A stretch of DNA of 34,658 nucleotides, taken from assembly GCF_001186125.1 (NCBI RefSeq), contig NW_014039905.1, forward strand, positions 18,346 to 53,003, in the 5' to 3' direction. The position numbers and the translations under genes are program-made. How positions within the stretch are numbered: the stretch's first letter is position 1; every line of letters starts with the position of its first letter. This document shows, piece after piece, positions 14,501-25,705 of the stretch. The notes under the pieces are model-generated. The model saw only the letters and a list, made by a program, of their open reading frames with translations, was not told the origin of the DNA and ran no database searches. This stretch comes from Sphaeroforma arctica JP610 (lineage: Eukaryota; Opisthokonta; Ichthyosporea; Ichthyophonida).

Positions 14501-16190
14501 TCCAGGGACAAACTTCAATCGGCATACGCTACTGAAAATTTACACAGATAAAGCAAACTTGATCTTAATGTGACTCTTTCACTGAGTATCATGATTGGCT
14601 ACGTTGCGTATTAGATATACAATTAACTCGCCACAAATCTGGATATGCACCTTTTATTGGAGCATGTGAGAAAACCATGAAAACCCTTCTGAACTGGATT
14701 CAGTTTTTGAGTATCAATATCACCGTTAGGTAAATCACGATTATGTAACAATTGGTTTTGCACTCGAATATCGGTGTAATATATGGGTTTTTATAACTCA
14801 CTGAGTACAATGATACACCTCAAGGTGCAGAAATTCTGAAATATTCAATTTTGCTTTTACTTTTGTAAATAAACACATGTTGTTGGCAGTTTACGATTTG
14901 GGCGTGTAGTAGTCGCCTGAATCGAATATTTAATAACGAAATAGTTTGGCGGAAAGCAATACCTGATGTCGTTGTGTTTAAAAACTATGAAAATCACGAA
15001 ATATTCGGTTTCAACCAGCTAGTAACTCCATTTCATACCTCCAAAGTATCATTTACAGCCTCTCGTGTGAGTGACAAAACACAGCTATGTAATCGAACTT
15101 AATATTCGTTTCCGTTCTAAGATTTGCGCGTAATAACCAACAACATGCATATTTACGTCTATCTAGCTAGGGTAAAATATTGAAGTATTTATTACCCAAA
15201 TTTTCAACCGTATTGGCACACTGAGACATTCCTCAAAATAAATAGCAAATAACTATTGTTTCATCATCTGGGAACAAAGTTTGTCTTTTGTTCTTGTCTT
15301 AACTTCTATTTTCATTGTGCGAACTATTTATTTGCAGGCCGACTTTCAGAATTTGGTACAGTAGCGAATATAACGATGAATTAACTCGACGGCAAGAGTG
15401 TAACTACTTTCAGTTATACAAACTCGACTCGCGGACAATCGATTCGTTTTCAAAGTTCAGGCAATAATACTAATCGAGCAGGGATTCTTAGCCTTGTTGT
15501 GCTATCAACATTGTCATACGTACATAGAGAGACATGCATTAATTCGAATTGTACTGTTCCTTTAGTTGGTGAATTACAAGTTGCAATCCCATTTTTTCTC
15601 TAATTGTTGATAGCTCGTATACTGACATCCCAGCATTTATTAAATTAATGTAAACACATTTTATATTCAAAAATGGAAACTGTGGAATTTCTATCAAAGA
15701 TGGATTCAGCAAATTTCTAACAACTTATATGAAATATTTTCATGTCAAGAACAACTCTTATTATAGATTACAGTGGATGAGCTCATCCGGCAGTTTCTAC
15801 CAGATAGCAACCTTGCGAAGAACGACGATTTTGTACACGATCGTTACCATTTTGAAATAAAAACTTGGTGTCGATGCTAATTTATCGACCTTTATTTGAT
15901 CTGATTTGTCCTCCAGAATCTGTCGACCGCATGATTTGAATCAGATGGCTTTGATCATGTCGAAATCTGACTTCTCAGACTCACTCTCTGTATATATGGT
16001 AAAATCCGGAAAATCCTTGTGAAAGTACTAATCTTTTTACAGGATTTTACCTCACTGACCATGAATTCGAAATGAATACTATCTTCCTCGCTTACTTATA
16101 AAACCTAAGTACCAAGCGCAAATACTTTATGTCATGATTTAGTATCTGTTATGCACTGAAGTCATTGTATTCATGAGTAATTTTTTCCTG
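11540..16190. other. Intergenic region with no recognisable gene
   Basis: Moderately AT-rich, with dense stops in all frames. No frame shows a known domain. Noted inside are a 7-bp-stem hairpin (ACACCTC...GAGGTGT) at 13176-13198, a Cys-rich 77-residue minus-strand frame at 13768-14001 of unknown meaning, and a duplicated 63-bp segment at 14283-14416. Otherwise nothing is seen. Confidence 0.6.
14283..14416. repeat. Tandem duplication, 70-bp period
   Basis: Copy 1 (14283-14345) and copy 2 (14353-14416) both run from AATATAGATG to AAAATTTCTAGCAGCCTG. They differ at a handful of positions in the middle. No coding frame passes through both. Confidence 0.9.
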
Positions 16191-16199
16191 CGAAATTGA

Positions 16200-16990
16200 G
16201 ATGCCTGTCCCCGTACAGAAGTTTATCCTCGCCTGTTGTGATGCCTGTCACTGTACAGAGGATCGTCTACTCTTCATAAAAGTCAACGTTTACGGCAAAT
16301 TCTATCGGGTCAACAGTTCCAACACGTGAACGTTTTCGACAAATTTTATCGAGGCATTTCTATACATCAACGTTTTTGGTTCATATATTTCGTTCAACGT
16401 TTTTTTTTTTTCGCCTCATCCATCTACAGATTCAACATTTTTACAATCCAGAGCTTCAGCATTCAACCTTGCCGTCAGACTTTAGTCTTCAGCCTTTAGC
16501 ATTCAACCCTTGATTGTAAAATTGATGGGGAGTGAGAGACTACAAGAGTAGAAGTGAATTTAAATATGTTAGCAGCGGTTTACGCCTTCAGCCCGAGAAT
16601 AATTTGAGACTTGTTCTCAAATTAATCTATGTATAGGCGGGTCAGCCCGAGAGCGCGTAAAAGTAATTTGAGACTTCTTCTTAGATTATTTTATTAATAG
16701 GCGGACCACCGGACAGCGCTCGAGAGTACGTAACAGAGAAAGTGGTATATTCATTTCTAGAAATACAGAGATGAATGGGTATAGAGATGCAATCGCCGAT
16801 GACGACTGTTTGTGACTAGGAAAAGTCGTACTCGGCTCTGTCCTGTTGCCCTTGAACCCAAAAATCGCCTGGCGCTTATTTTCTAGCAGCACGCGTCTTT
16901 ACCGTGTGTTTGAACTCCCACACGGCTTTTGTGCGCGAATAAAGTGTTCTGTATAAAGTTTCTCATGCTGATCATAGGAGTTTTTACCCT
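16200..16990. repeat. Segment with several short internal repeats, LTR-like
   Basis: Three repeat pairs sit close together: GATGCCTGTC(C/A)C(C/T)GTACAGA at about 16200 and 16240; AACGTTT(A/T)CG(G/A)CAAATT at about 16287 and 16331; and AATTTGAGACTT(G/C)TTCT with following GGCGG(G/A) at about 16600 and 16665. AATAAA occurs at 16938 on the plus strand. The style resembles a decayed long terminal repeat, but no second copy and no adjoining element were found. Confidence 0.35.
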
Positions 16991-18659
16991 GACCAATTCA
17001 AGTGGTTGAACACTAGTACAAACATCATCAGTATATAACTGAGGGCGAGATCATACATAAATGCAATCGAACGCATCATTCTTTAGAAACACTCCCACTT
17101 TACCTATAACCCATCACTCTACACGCTAACAACTTATCAGGTCCGCCCAACACTCTAACAGTATGATATTATTCTTCTTTCTGTTTGGAACCGATGAAGG
17201 TATGGTACTTTTGTGTGCTGTAAAACTATAGCAAATGCATAATACTTTACAACGCAGAAGATTGGTGTTCGAAATACAGACGTTGAATGGTCTGATCAGG
17301 AAGGAATATGGGTCCTATCTAGTTCGGAAATACACGAACTGGATGGAGTATATGTGTTCCTTTTTTCAGCAGGTCTGCTCCAATTTCATTTAAATTCACT
17401 AACATGGTTTCATGTGATCTTTGTAATCAATAAGCGTGATTTAACTGGTGGACAAACCTATACCGGGAAACCATATCTGACATCTACTTACCTGCGAGGC
17501 TGTGGGGTGTCATGATGCACATTCTCAAATCCCTCGCATTACGTTACAGAATGTCTCATAAATAGCCAAGTCTATTTTAGAAATTCTTTCTGTATACTTT
17601 CTGGCAGTTGTTTTACAAGTGCCGAACAAACTGATGCCGATCAAGTACTGATTTAAGCAGGACGATATATAAGTGACAGGGGCACGGATAGGCACTGCGG
17701 ATATGGTGCGTATCAGATAGTGATAAAACCCCATGTATGCTCTCAGAATTGTACCCGAGGACGACGATCTTTTCTATATAAGATTTCGCCTTACAAAAGT
17801 TGGTAGAAACGCAGTTTTTTATAAGCTATCTATTATGAGACGCATACATATCTTGTATTTGTTAACTAATCTTGCAGATTTGGCATTAATGTTTTAGATC
17901 CGACCAGATTCAGGTGTTGCGTATTCGGCTCGTGTTTGTGGTGTCGGAACCATTAACAAATTTTGCAAGCACGATGCTGATGTCGCCGACATCAAATCAC
18001 AATTTTGTATTATATATAAGTACGTTGTCAAGGAGAAAACCCGCAAATTTTTTTAGGTAGATCACATGGTAGGAAACTATTCGAGAGGTATTCAAGCACT
18101 ATGCGAACTGTATAACAATTCTCCGAAAATCCACTCGAATCGTTTCGTTCGTGTTGACTTATTTTCACCAATAGGGCATGTGCAAGAACATCACATACGA
18201 CTGATCTAATTACCACATGCAAGGCATGACATCAGAAAAACTGATCCAAAGATATGCCGATCGCCACATCTTGAGTGCAAGCGATAAAAATAACGGCTGT
18301 AGGATCTATCTGGCCACCAGAGCAACCCATTTTAAACTCAAGCCTGAGTACGTTAATAAGCTTTGAATGATAAGAGATAGTCTCGCTATAAATGCATATC
18401 AAAAGCTAGAGGCCCAATTGTGAAAAATCTACTACAAATCAAGCATACTTCAAAAACGAATCGGTGTCTATTGAAAACCTCTGGCCAGTTTAGAATATCA
18501 AACGTCTAAATATCATGTTTCAATCATATCTAAATATACTATTTTATATATATGACAATACCCGAGGAATAGCCCGAAGTACGGCTTATGATTTCGAGAT
18601 ACGTTTGCCCTGTTTTCAATACTTTAGTAAAATTGAATCAATTGATACCAATGTAGATG
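16991..18659. other. Intergenic region, largely unassigned
   Basis: Apart from the weak polymerase relic at about 17.5-17.8 kb, nothing is recognised. Short plus-strand frames near 17.9-18.35 kb look somewhat protein-like but match no family I know. Confidence 0.5.
17525..17780 (-). pseudogene. Possible Ty3 polymerase relic
   Basis: The minus strand encodes LRAYMGFYHYLIRTIS, which resembles the conserved segment after the Ty3 reverse transcriptase palm (typically LRAFLGF.NYYRRFI). It lies apart from the clearer fossil at 18.66-21.8 kb and could be another element. The match is short, so this is tentative. It is decayed and not functional. Confidence 0.3.
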
Positions 18660-21600
18660 TTTGAGATTAGTTTGCGACCGGCGATGATCAGCAGGGCTTT
18701 TGCAGATGCACTCAACATATTAATGATGCTCGGACTTTCTGAATGCATCTTCGCATTCTGCTGGCCATTAGTCTTTTAGTTTATCTTTGTGTAAACGCAG
18801 GTGTCCAAATGGCTGTAGCAAGTCTGCTAGATCGGGTATTCTATCGAACCCACAAAGACTGTTTGAATCCTTGCCAGTCGTATGAGTGCGCTAGTCTAGT
18901 AAGTGTGTGACTTTTCCAGGGTTTATGCCTATCCATTCTCCAGATATTATATACTCTAGGAGTGATACCTTCCCTCCGTTTGATAAGCCGGCCAAGCGTA
19001 TCCAAAAGAGCAACAAGTCACTCAGTCCTAGTATACATTTGTATTGGGGGGACATATATAACACTGTCATATCGGTTTGAACCATACTGTGACCTAATAA
19101 AGTGATGTTAACATCCTTAGCCTTCTCATATTCTTTGCAGAATTTTAAAGTGATACTTCAATATAAAAGAAAGATAAATTCGAGTAGAAACACGATAAAT
19201 TCGCGAGTCAGGGTCTAATAGACCATTAACTTTATTCCGTTTATATATACTGGTAGTATGACTCGTTTGTCCTTCTCCGCTTTGATTCTTCCCACCGTCG
19301 CCACTCGATATCAGGGCTTCTTCGAAAGCTCTCCGTCCCTAGGAGCCTTGGAGGACGAGCTTTGGTTTTGATTATGGCCAGATGGACATGAGTTCATAGC
19401 ATATACTCCGTAGTTCTACATACGCTCCGAACAGATAGTGCATTGTCCACACGAGTCTGTGTGCTTTCCGTAGAAGCTCTGTTCCCTTTAGTTCTGGTAT
19501 ACAGTGACATAGCTAACGCACTCTGCATGCTTTTTTTGACGAGCTTTTGGCTCGTCTTTTGGTCTTTTCTGGCCACCACTACGGCAATCAGAAAGTTGCC
19601 ATTTTTGTGGGTGATTCTGTCTCAGACCACTCTTCTCTCTGCAGTCGGTCATGGGCTCTGAAGCCTTGTTCCCGAATCGAGGGAAGTTTGTTCACCCGTC
19701 GCCCGTGTACGCTTGTACAAGTGAGTTCTACGGCACATTGGTCAACTTCACGGGCTTGGGGGTTCAATATTTTGCTTTAGCCATTTGCACTCCGTCTACC
19801 GGGCTGTCCTGTTCACCATGCTCGAGATATTGTGCATAAACACAATTTCTAACATACGTCAATGTTCAAGGACTCACGGCTCTCTGCACATCTTGTTAAG
19901 CTTATTTGTCATGGACGATATGTTCGTCTTTAAAGACAAGGAACAATCGCCGCACTTCAACAAGATTGCTAAGGATAATATAATTCATTTCAATTTGGGG
20001 TAAATTGGCTTCATATTCGTTGGAGAAGTTTCGTAAAGATTGAAAGGAAGTTAAGCTTGTCGAACTGCCGCGAGAATCTCGGAACGAGTGATGCGACGAT
20101 GGAGGACATATGGTGTGTTGATTTGTGCTGATGAATAAAAACCACTTGTACCATTGGGTGGAAGCTATTTGAAATCATGCGCCATTGTGTGGAATATAGC
20201 TGGCCCACACTCGTAATAGTAATCTGAGCTAGGTCAGTATAAAAATTTCCGGAAGCATTGAATATGTTACTAAGAAGGATACGGTTATCGTCCTCAATTC
20301 TGTTTCGGAATCCGAAATTCTCATTGCTAGCGTTGGTATACGTGCGTCAGCACTTAAATGCTGTTGCACCTGTTCGTAAACCTTTTGAGGGTTTCATATT
20401 CTCTCAGCATGCTCACCTCCATTTGTACTAGGGTGTTTTACAGTGCACTGTAGTCTTCCTCTATAGGAAGGCTAGCAGCATTCCATATATCTCGCATAAA
20501 TAAGATCGACTTTGGAGTCGTGTGTGGCAGCGAGATAGTTAATTTAGCCAGTGCTCCTTGTTCGCGCTCTTTTGGGTCTTTAGACGAATAGCTGGTTCTT
20601 ATTTTACCGCTTTCCACGGGAGCGGGTTTCTGATCGGAGTATTCCGCGATTTGTATGTGCATGTGGTTCACATGTTCAGGAATTTCGTTGCGATCAAACG
20701 CGTCTCTACATTGATTACACGCCTCTTTATATTCTTTCGATCTTTTTTCGTACCAACGTTTTGGTCATTCTTGATGCTGAGAGTTGCTACGAGACTCGCA
20801 TTTATTCGCTGTCCAGGAAGACCTAGAATGTACATTCAGCTTTGGCAGCGGGTTACCCGAGTCATTGACCCCTGTCGTGAACAACCGTGAATGCAATCTT
20901 TCACGACCCAAGTTGATTGCCTCATCTACGGTATGCTATGTATCTTGCGTGTGACTTATGTGATAGATCGGGTCAGGGTGAGGTTCTGGAGTGTTCCAAG
21001 CGGAAGTTGGCTTCTAGAGCACTTCCGTACATCACAATCACACGATGAGGCTGGGAACTAATCATGTGGGTACTTCCTTCATATCATAAGCTTCTAAAGG
21101 TTTAGCTGCCTGTGAATCAAGTCATTACCTTTTGTTCGGCTGTGTAATCGAGCGTGAAGATACTTGAATAGCTTGCGCTGGAGTTTCTTTCTTTCTCTTC
21201 TCGAATTGTGCTTTGCGACTTGCTGGGTTATACTCAGCATCTAGATTCTGAATCAGTATCCGATCACGTACACACGATTCACGATCTCAACCTGCTGTGT
21301 TATATCTTTCTAGTTGTCATGTACAGATTTCTTTTTCATGTTCTTCATGGTCGGTCTTTTCGAGGCGTTCTATATCGTGTTGTATCGGTCTAGTTCTTCT
21401 TCTTGTGTATCGTCAAGGACGTCATTAATGATATTCTGCTTGTAAGATCCCGACTCGAGTACGAGAGATGGAGGTTTCGTAGGAAACTCTTGTTACACTT
21501 CCTTTTCAGGTTGGCTGTCTCTGGTAGCCACCTCCTTTGTAGAAGATTCAGTGCCGGCCTGTGTAGGTGGCCGGTACTTTTCAGCGCGTCCATCGCTGTA

Positions 21601-21800
21601 TCACAACTGAGCGATTCCATTTCTTCTTGAGTGACAGCTCGGACTTTCTAAACTTCAAGAAGATCAGCATCCTCATCAAAATACTCTTTTAAAGATTGAG
21701 TATTTGAGCAATCTTTCGAGTGTGGTAGACGAAACTTCTGTAGTGCTTCTTTTTTATAGGCGTCTACATCAAATTTATCCTCCTTCTTCTGGTTTCAGCA
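18660..21800 (-). mobile_element. Ty3-like retroelement fossil A (gag-pro-partial pol)
   Basis: Read on the minus strand, this holds gag-like sequence (about 19.4-21.8 kb), a protease region (about 19.1-19.3 kb) and a reduced polymerase remnant (about 18.66-19.0 kb). The gag part includes a Cys/His cluster (ACNQCRDAF...HVNHMH, near 20.7 kb) and a Cys cluster (CGQCTIC) near 19.4 kb. The protease region is marked by VATVGRI at 19284-19304 and by LGLSDLL, which parallels VGMSDLL in fossil C. The polymerase part has ISGE, NPGKVTHLLD and FGHLRLHKDKL (18777-18809), the last matching FGHLRCHKSKL in fossil C. The order fits an LTR element of the Ty3 order. It is heavily broken (well over ten disabling changes, most of the polymerase missing), hence old. 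No terminal repeats could be assigned. Confidence 0.75.
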
Positions 21801-21839
21801 TCTGCTATACCTTGTGGCTTTCTAGCTGTATATCTATCC

Positions 21840-22331
21840 GTGCCACCAATAACATCGCCCAAGCCAACATCCTCCCCATTCAACCTCTCCATAGCTACTA
21901 CAGCGGTTACTAACTCAGCCCCCCACTCATCCAAACAATTCTACGGAAACCAATCTTGTAAAGATTTTGTGCTGCAGTACGCGCAAATATCTGTTTATTC
22001 CCTACCAAGCCACTCGCCTCCTGGTAGACACAGCTCATATATCATCTACAATCCCATTTTAAGATCATCCCCTCCTCACCTGGCATCTTCATTCGCCGGC
22101 AACCCGATGGCACCCAGGAATTCGTCACCAGCCCTCCATGGCTATATACTCGGGTCGCCATCTTTGGCTTCATCGCCAACGCCATATCAATTCCCCCGCT
22201 ATACTCTGACTGCGATAGAAAAATACCTTCTGTACACTGTCAAACCTTCCTGCACATGCATTTTCTGCGCCAATGGAAATATGTGCAAACATCCAATCAG
22301 TAACCACCCTAGCAATATAATTGGTGCCTGA
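21840..22331 (+). other. Open frame of unknown nature, Pro/Ser-rich
   Basis: A 163-residue open frame on a pyrimidine-rich strand. It is rich in Pro, Ser and His, and near its end has CTCIFCANGNMCKHP, a small Cys cluster. It overlaps the first 102-bp repeat copy. No family is recognised. It could be part of fossil B's leader or a chance frame caused by base composition. Confidence 0.2.
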
Positions 22332-22417
22332 ACCAGAAACTCGGGATTTGGGTATCATGGGGTTCTGGGTCTAGTTTTGGTTTTTTGATGATTGTCATTT
22401 CTAGTATCAATATACTA
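22316..22417. repeat. 102-bp direct repeat, copy 1
   Basis: It begins TATAATTGGTGCCTGAACCA. A second copy at 22540-22641 differs at three positions (97% identical). After TATAAT it reads TGGTGCC and then, seven bases on, GAAACTCGGGATT. Together these resemble the complement of the 3' end of eukaryotic tRNA-Phe, a possible primer-binding site, though interrupted. Confidence 0.9.
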
Positions 22418-22539
22418 TATATCTTTTATTTCACGAGACTCAGATTTTCACGAGTTTTTTTTTGTCCTCGTGGGAGCCTCCGGATAGGTAGCCGGTGATC
22501 CCGTCATAATTCTGATGACTCTAATATCAGGAATATTTA

Positions 22540-22641
22540 TATAATTGGTGCCTGAACCAGAAACTCAGGATTTGGGTATCATGGGGTTCTGGGTCTAGTT
22601 TTGGCTTTTTGATGATTGTCATTTCTAGTATCAGTATACTA
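22540..22641. repeat. 102-bp direct repeat, copy 2
   Basis: Same orientation as 22316-22417, 224 bp downstream. It sits just left of the assembly gap and upstream of fossil B's gag-like region, which is the place expected for the start of a plus-strand LTR element's internal region. Confidence 0.9.
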
Positions 22642-22822
22642 CAACCCCCCAGCTCCCACCAAGGAGCCTGTGATCCTCTTTCTTACACTTGAATTTGTAA
22701 GCTAACCTACTTTCTCGTGCTATCTAATTTACTATACTCTGAAAAATTGTCGTTACCTCAAATACTATTCTTCCAATCGTTAGGTTATATATTTTTAAGT
22801 TACATAAAACCAGCTGAGAGAG

Positions 22823-23350
22823 NNNNNNNNNNNNNNNNNNNNNNNNNNNNNNNNNNNNNNNNNNNNNNNNNNNNNNNNNNNNNNNNNNNNNNNNNNNNNN
22901 NNNNNNNNNNNNNNNNNNNNNNNNNNNNNNNNNNNNNNNNNNNNNNNNNNNNNNNNNNNNNNNNNNNNNNNNNNNNNNNNNNNNNNNNNNNNNNNNNNNN
23001 NNNNNNNNNNNNNNNNNNNNNNNNNNNNNNNNNNNNNNNNNNNNNNNNNNNNNNNNNNNNNNNNNNNNNNNNNNNNNNNNNNNNNNNNNNNNNNNNNNNN
23101 NNNNNNNNNNNNNNNNNNNNNNNNNNNNNNNNNNNNNNNNNNNNNNNNNNNNNNNNNNNNNNNNNNNNNNNNNNNNNNNNNNNNNNNNNNNNNNNNNNNN
23201 NNNNNNNNNNNNNNNNNNNNNNNNNNNNNNNNNNNNNNNNNNNNNNNNNNNNNNNNNNNNNNNNNNNNNNNNNNNNNNNNNNNNNNNNNNNNNNNNNNNN
23301 NNNNNNNNNNNNNNNNNNNNNNNNNNNNNNNNNNNNNNNNNNNNNNNNNN
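22823..23350. other. Assembly gap (528 N)
   Basis: A run of N characters. Flanking sequence is AT-rich and repetitive. Translations across it are meaningless. Confidence 1.
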
Positions 23351-25705
23351 ATATATATAACTGACATTCATTTTCACTTATGTGCTAATTAGACACAATA
23401 CTTAAGTTTTGATGTACATGTTAATGTATAGTCACTAAACCACCTTTTTATTGACACTTAAGTGTCAAGCCTCAGTAGCTTCATTTCTCAGCATGTCTTC
23501 TATGAAAGCCACGCTTAAGAAAAGTAAACCCACAAACTCAGCAAAAAGAAATCAAAGACTTAGATTCTAAAGTTCCATATTAACCGATGAGGTATTTTCC
23601 TGAAGTAGGAGAAAAATGCCGATGCTACTAGTTGAACTAAGAACAATACCGTTGTAGCAACTTCAGAAGTTACTTTAGATCAGCCTATGAATTTAGATAT
23701 AAACTTAGAAGAACGAGGAGGAACCTGAATCCATTGTCTTTAGAGACATACTCTTTAGATCTGAAGGATAAAGAATGTGCTATCACTAGAGTTACTGAAA
23801 GCTTTACATCCATCAGCGGATACTCTTGCTAATAAGCATGATGTAGAGCAAATATAGAATCCTCAAACTCCTAATATTTATCGAAGATAGATTAGATATG
23901 CTGCAAAGTGCAGTGGAGCAGTTTACTGCTGAAGTACAGCACATATTCCTGCCAAAACTACACGTGAACTTGAGAGTTCACAACAAAAGAAGAAGGTATA
24001 TTCCAATCTAGCTTAAGGGCATGGAGAATCACCACCGGTCAAAGCAACGAAGTAGTTCAATACCAGCTAGTGATGAGTCATAATCAGATACTTGATACTT
24101 AGAACCTGGAGCATCTTATACATTGCTTCCGGGTTAAAAGTTCAGGGTTTAGGGTTTCTATTTCTAAAATCAAGCATCCATATGTTCAGGATAGATGACA
24201 AGCTAAAGATTTTGCTGAAGATCTTCAAGAGTTCAGACATACCCATTTACGTGATAGTTCATACGAACATAGTGGACACTCAGATGAATCACTAGGTACA
24301 ACTTACAATAACGTATACAGACTAGAGTTTTTCCAAACACTGCAACTTCACAAACTAGGCACTCAAGTGTTTCCGTAAGCAATGCAGTACATGGTATACC
24401 AATAATGTCAATAGGAGTACTCCTTATTTATATACCTAATGACAGGGAACAGTATCTTCCTGATTCATCGTTACAAGTACGAGCCTGCTTAATTGAGATA
24501 ATACTCTCTTGCAAGAGACGTCTACGAAATACACAACGGTTATTCACATGCTGAAGCAGTGGCTAAGAATGTTCATATGTATTTGCACAACATCTCACAA
24601 ATGACGAAGCAACGCACAGGTCACTCAAGTGATCGTGGTTGGGCACGAACTGTGAAAGACAGAGAAGAGGTTTTACCTAAACCGAAAACTTATTGGAAGA
24701 GTATTCGGGCTGATTTGTCTATTATTTTCATAGAGTCTTAAACGATAACTATTTTGAGTGAAGAGTCGCGTCAAGAGCTTTAGTAGCTGAAAGCAACAAG
24801 GGAACTATTATCCGCGGAGCTAAACATAGTCTTTTAGAAGTCAGGAATGCAAATAAAATCTTTAACATAGTCAAATAATTGTTTTGTTACGGCAAGCGCA
24901 TGCCGCTTCTATCAAGCATGATCGATAGTGGGAACTTAAAACGATTCCATAAAGACCTTCGTATTAGGCCACGACGATCGTTTATTTCAGCTCTCTAAAG
25001 ATCCATGGGCCACAGGGCACAGATGTAATGTTTATGCATATGATTTTAAATTTAAGACATGAATGATTCAAAGGGTTGAAAACTGAAACTGAAAAACCGA
25101 CTTCAAACTTAGCAGATCTTGATTGGGAAGTATTCGTAAAGGGTTTTATAGTCGAAGAGTGGATATCGCGCCGACTTGTGGAGTTTAACATAAAGTCTTC
25201 AGAAACTACAAGCTACGCTATCAGGCCAAACGCAAACTACAGACCAGCTAGTGGTGGTATGTATCATAAAGTTCATGCACATTGCACATTTAACTCGAGA
25301 ACGAGATACACAGAAGCCAGCTGGCCATACAGACCAGCACCAGCACCAGCCGCAGCATAAAGGTTTTAAAGCCAGTTATACAGTATGTGTTGAGTGTGAA
25401 TCCGTGGTTCACCAAAAGCAAGTTCAAGTAGAACTTTGGAAGTGTACTAGTTGCAAGATAACACTGAATACAATTCTCATCTTGCAATAGTATCTAAAGG
25501 ATATCTATAAAGGCTCGGCCCTCGCAAAATGAGAGAGTAAAGATGGTAACAAGCATTGATATCATGTGGCGACGGTTGGCCGTATAACGTCTGAAAATAA
25601 TGAACGTATTATATCACCTGTAAATTGAAACGGAATGAAATCAATGGTAGACGCAGGATCTCAAATTTCTTGTTTATTTCAAATGTATGGAACAAGTGTG
25701 ACATC

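Larger units (their letters stand above)
22316..25705 (+). mobile_element. Ty3-like retroelement fossil B (leader-gag-protease start)
   Basis: On the plus strand, a putative leader (the 102-bp repeats with a primer-site-like TGG) is followed by the assembly gap, a decayed gag-like region (about 23.4-25.5 kb, Cys motif CVECES near 25.39 kb) and the start of an aspartic protease: VATVGRI at 25566-25586, then VDAGSQIS near 25647. The VATVGRI-to-protease spacing equals that of fossil A, so the two are close relatives in opposite orientation. It stops at about 25.70 kb where fossil C begins. It is heavily broken (more than ten disabling changes) and old. The left limit is uncertain. Confidence 0.65.

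Noticed and set aside
18243-18350. Short plus-strand protein-like stretch near 18.3 kb
   Set aside because: Too short and matching no family I know; it may be chance in a region of fossils.
22717-23377. Long frames across the N run
   Set aside because: Almost entirely unknown bases; an artefact of the assembly gap.
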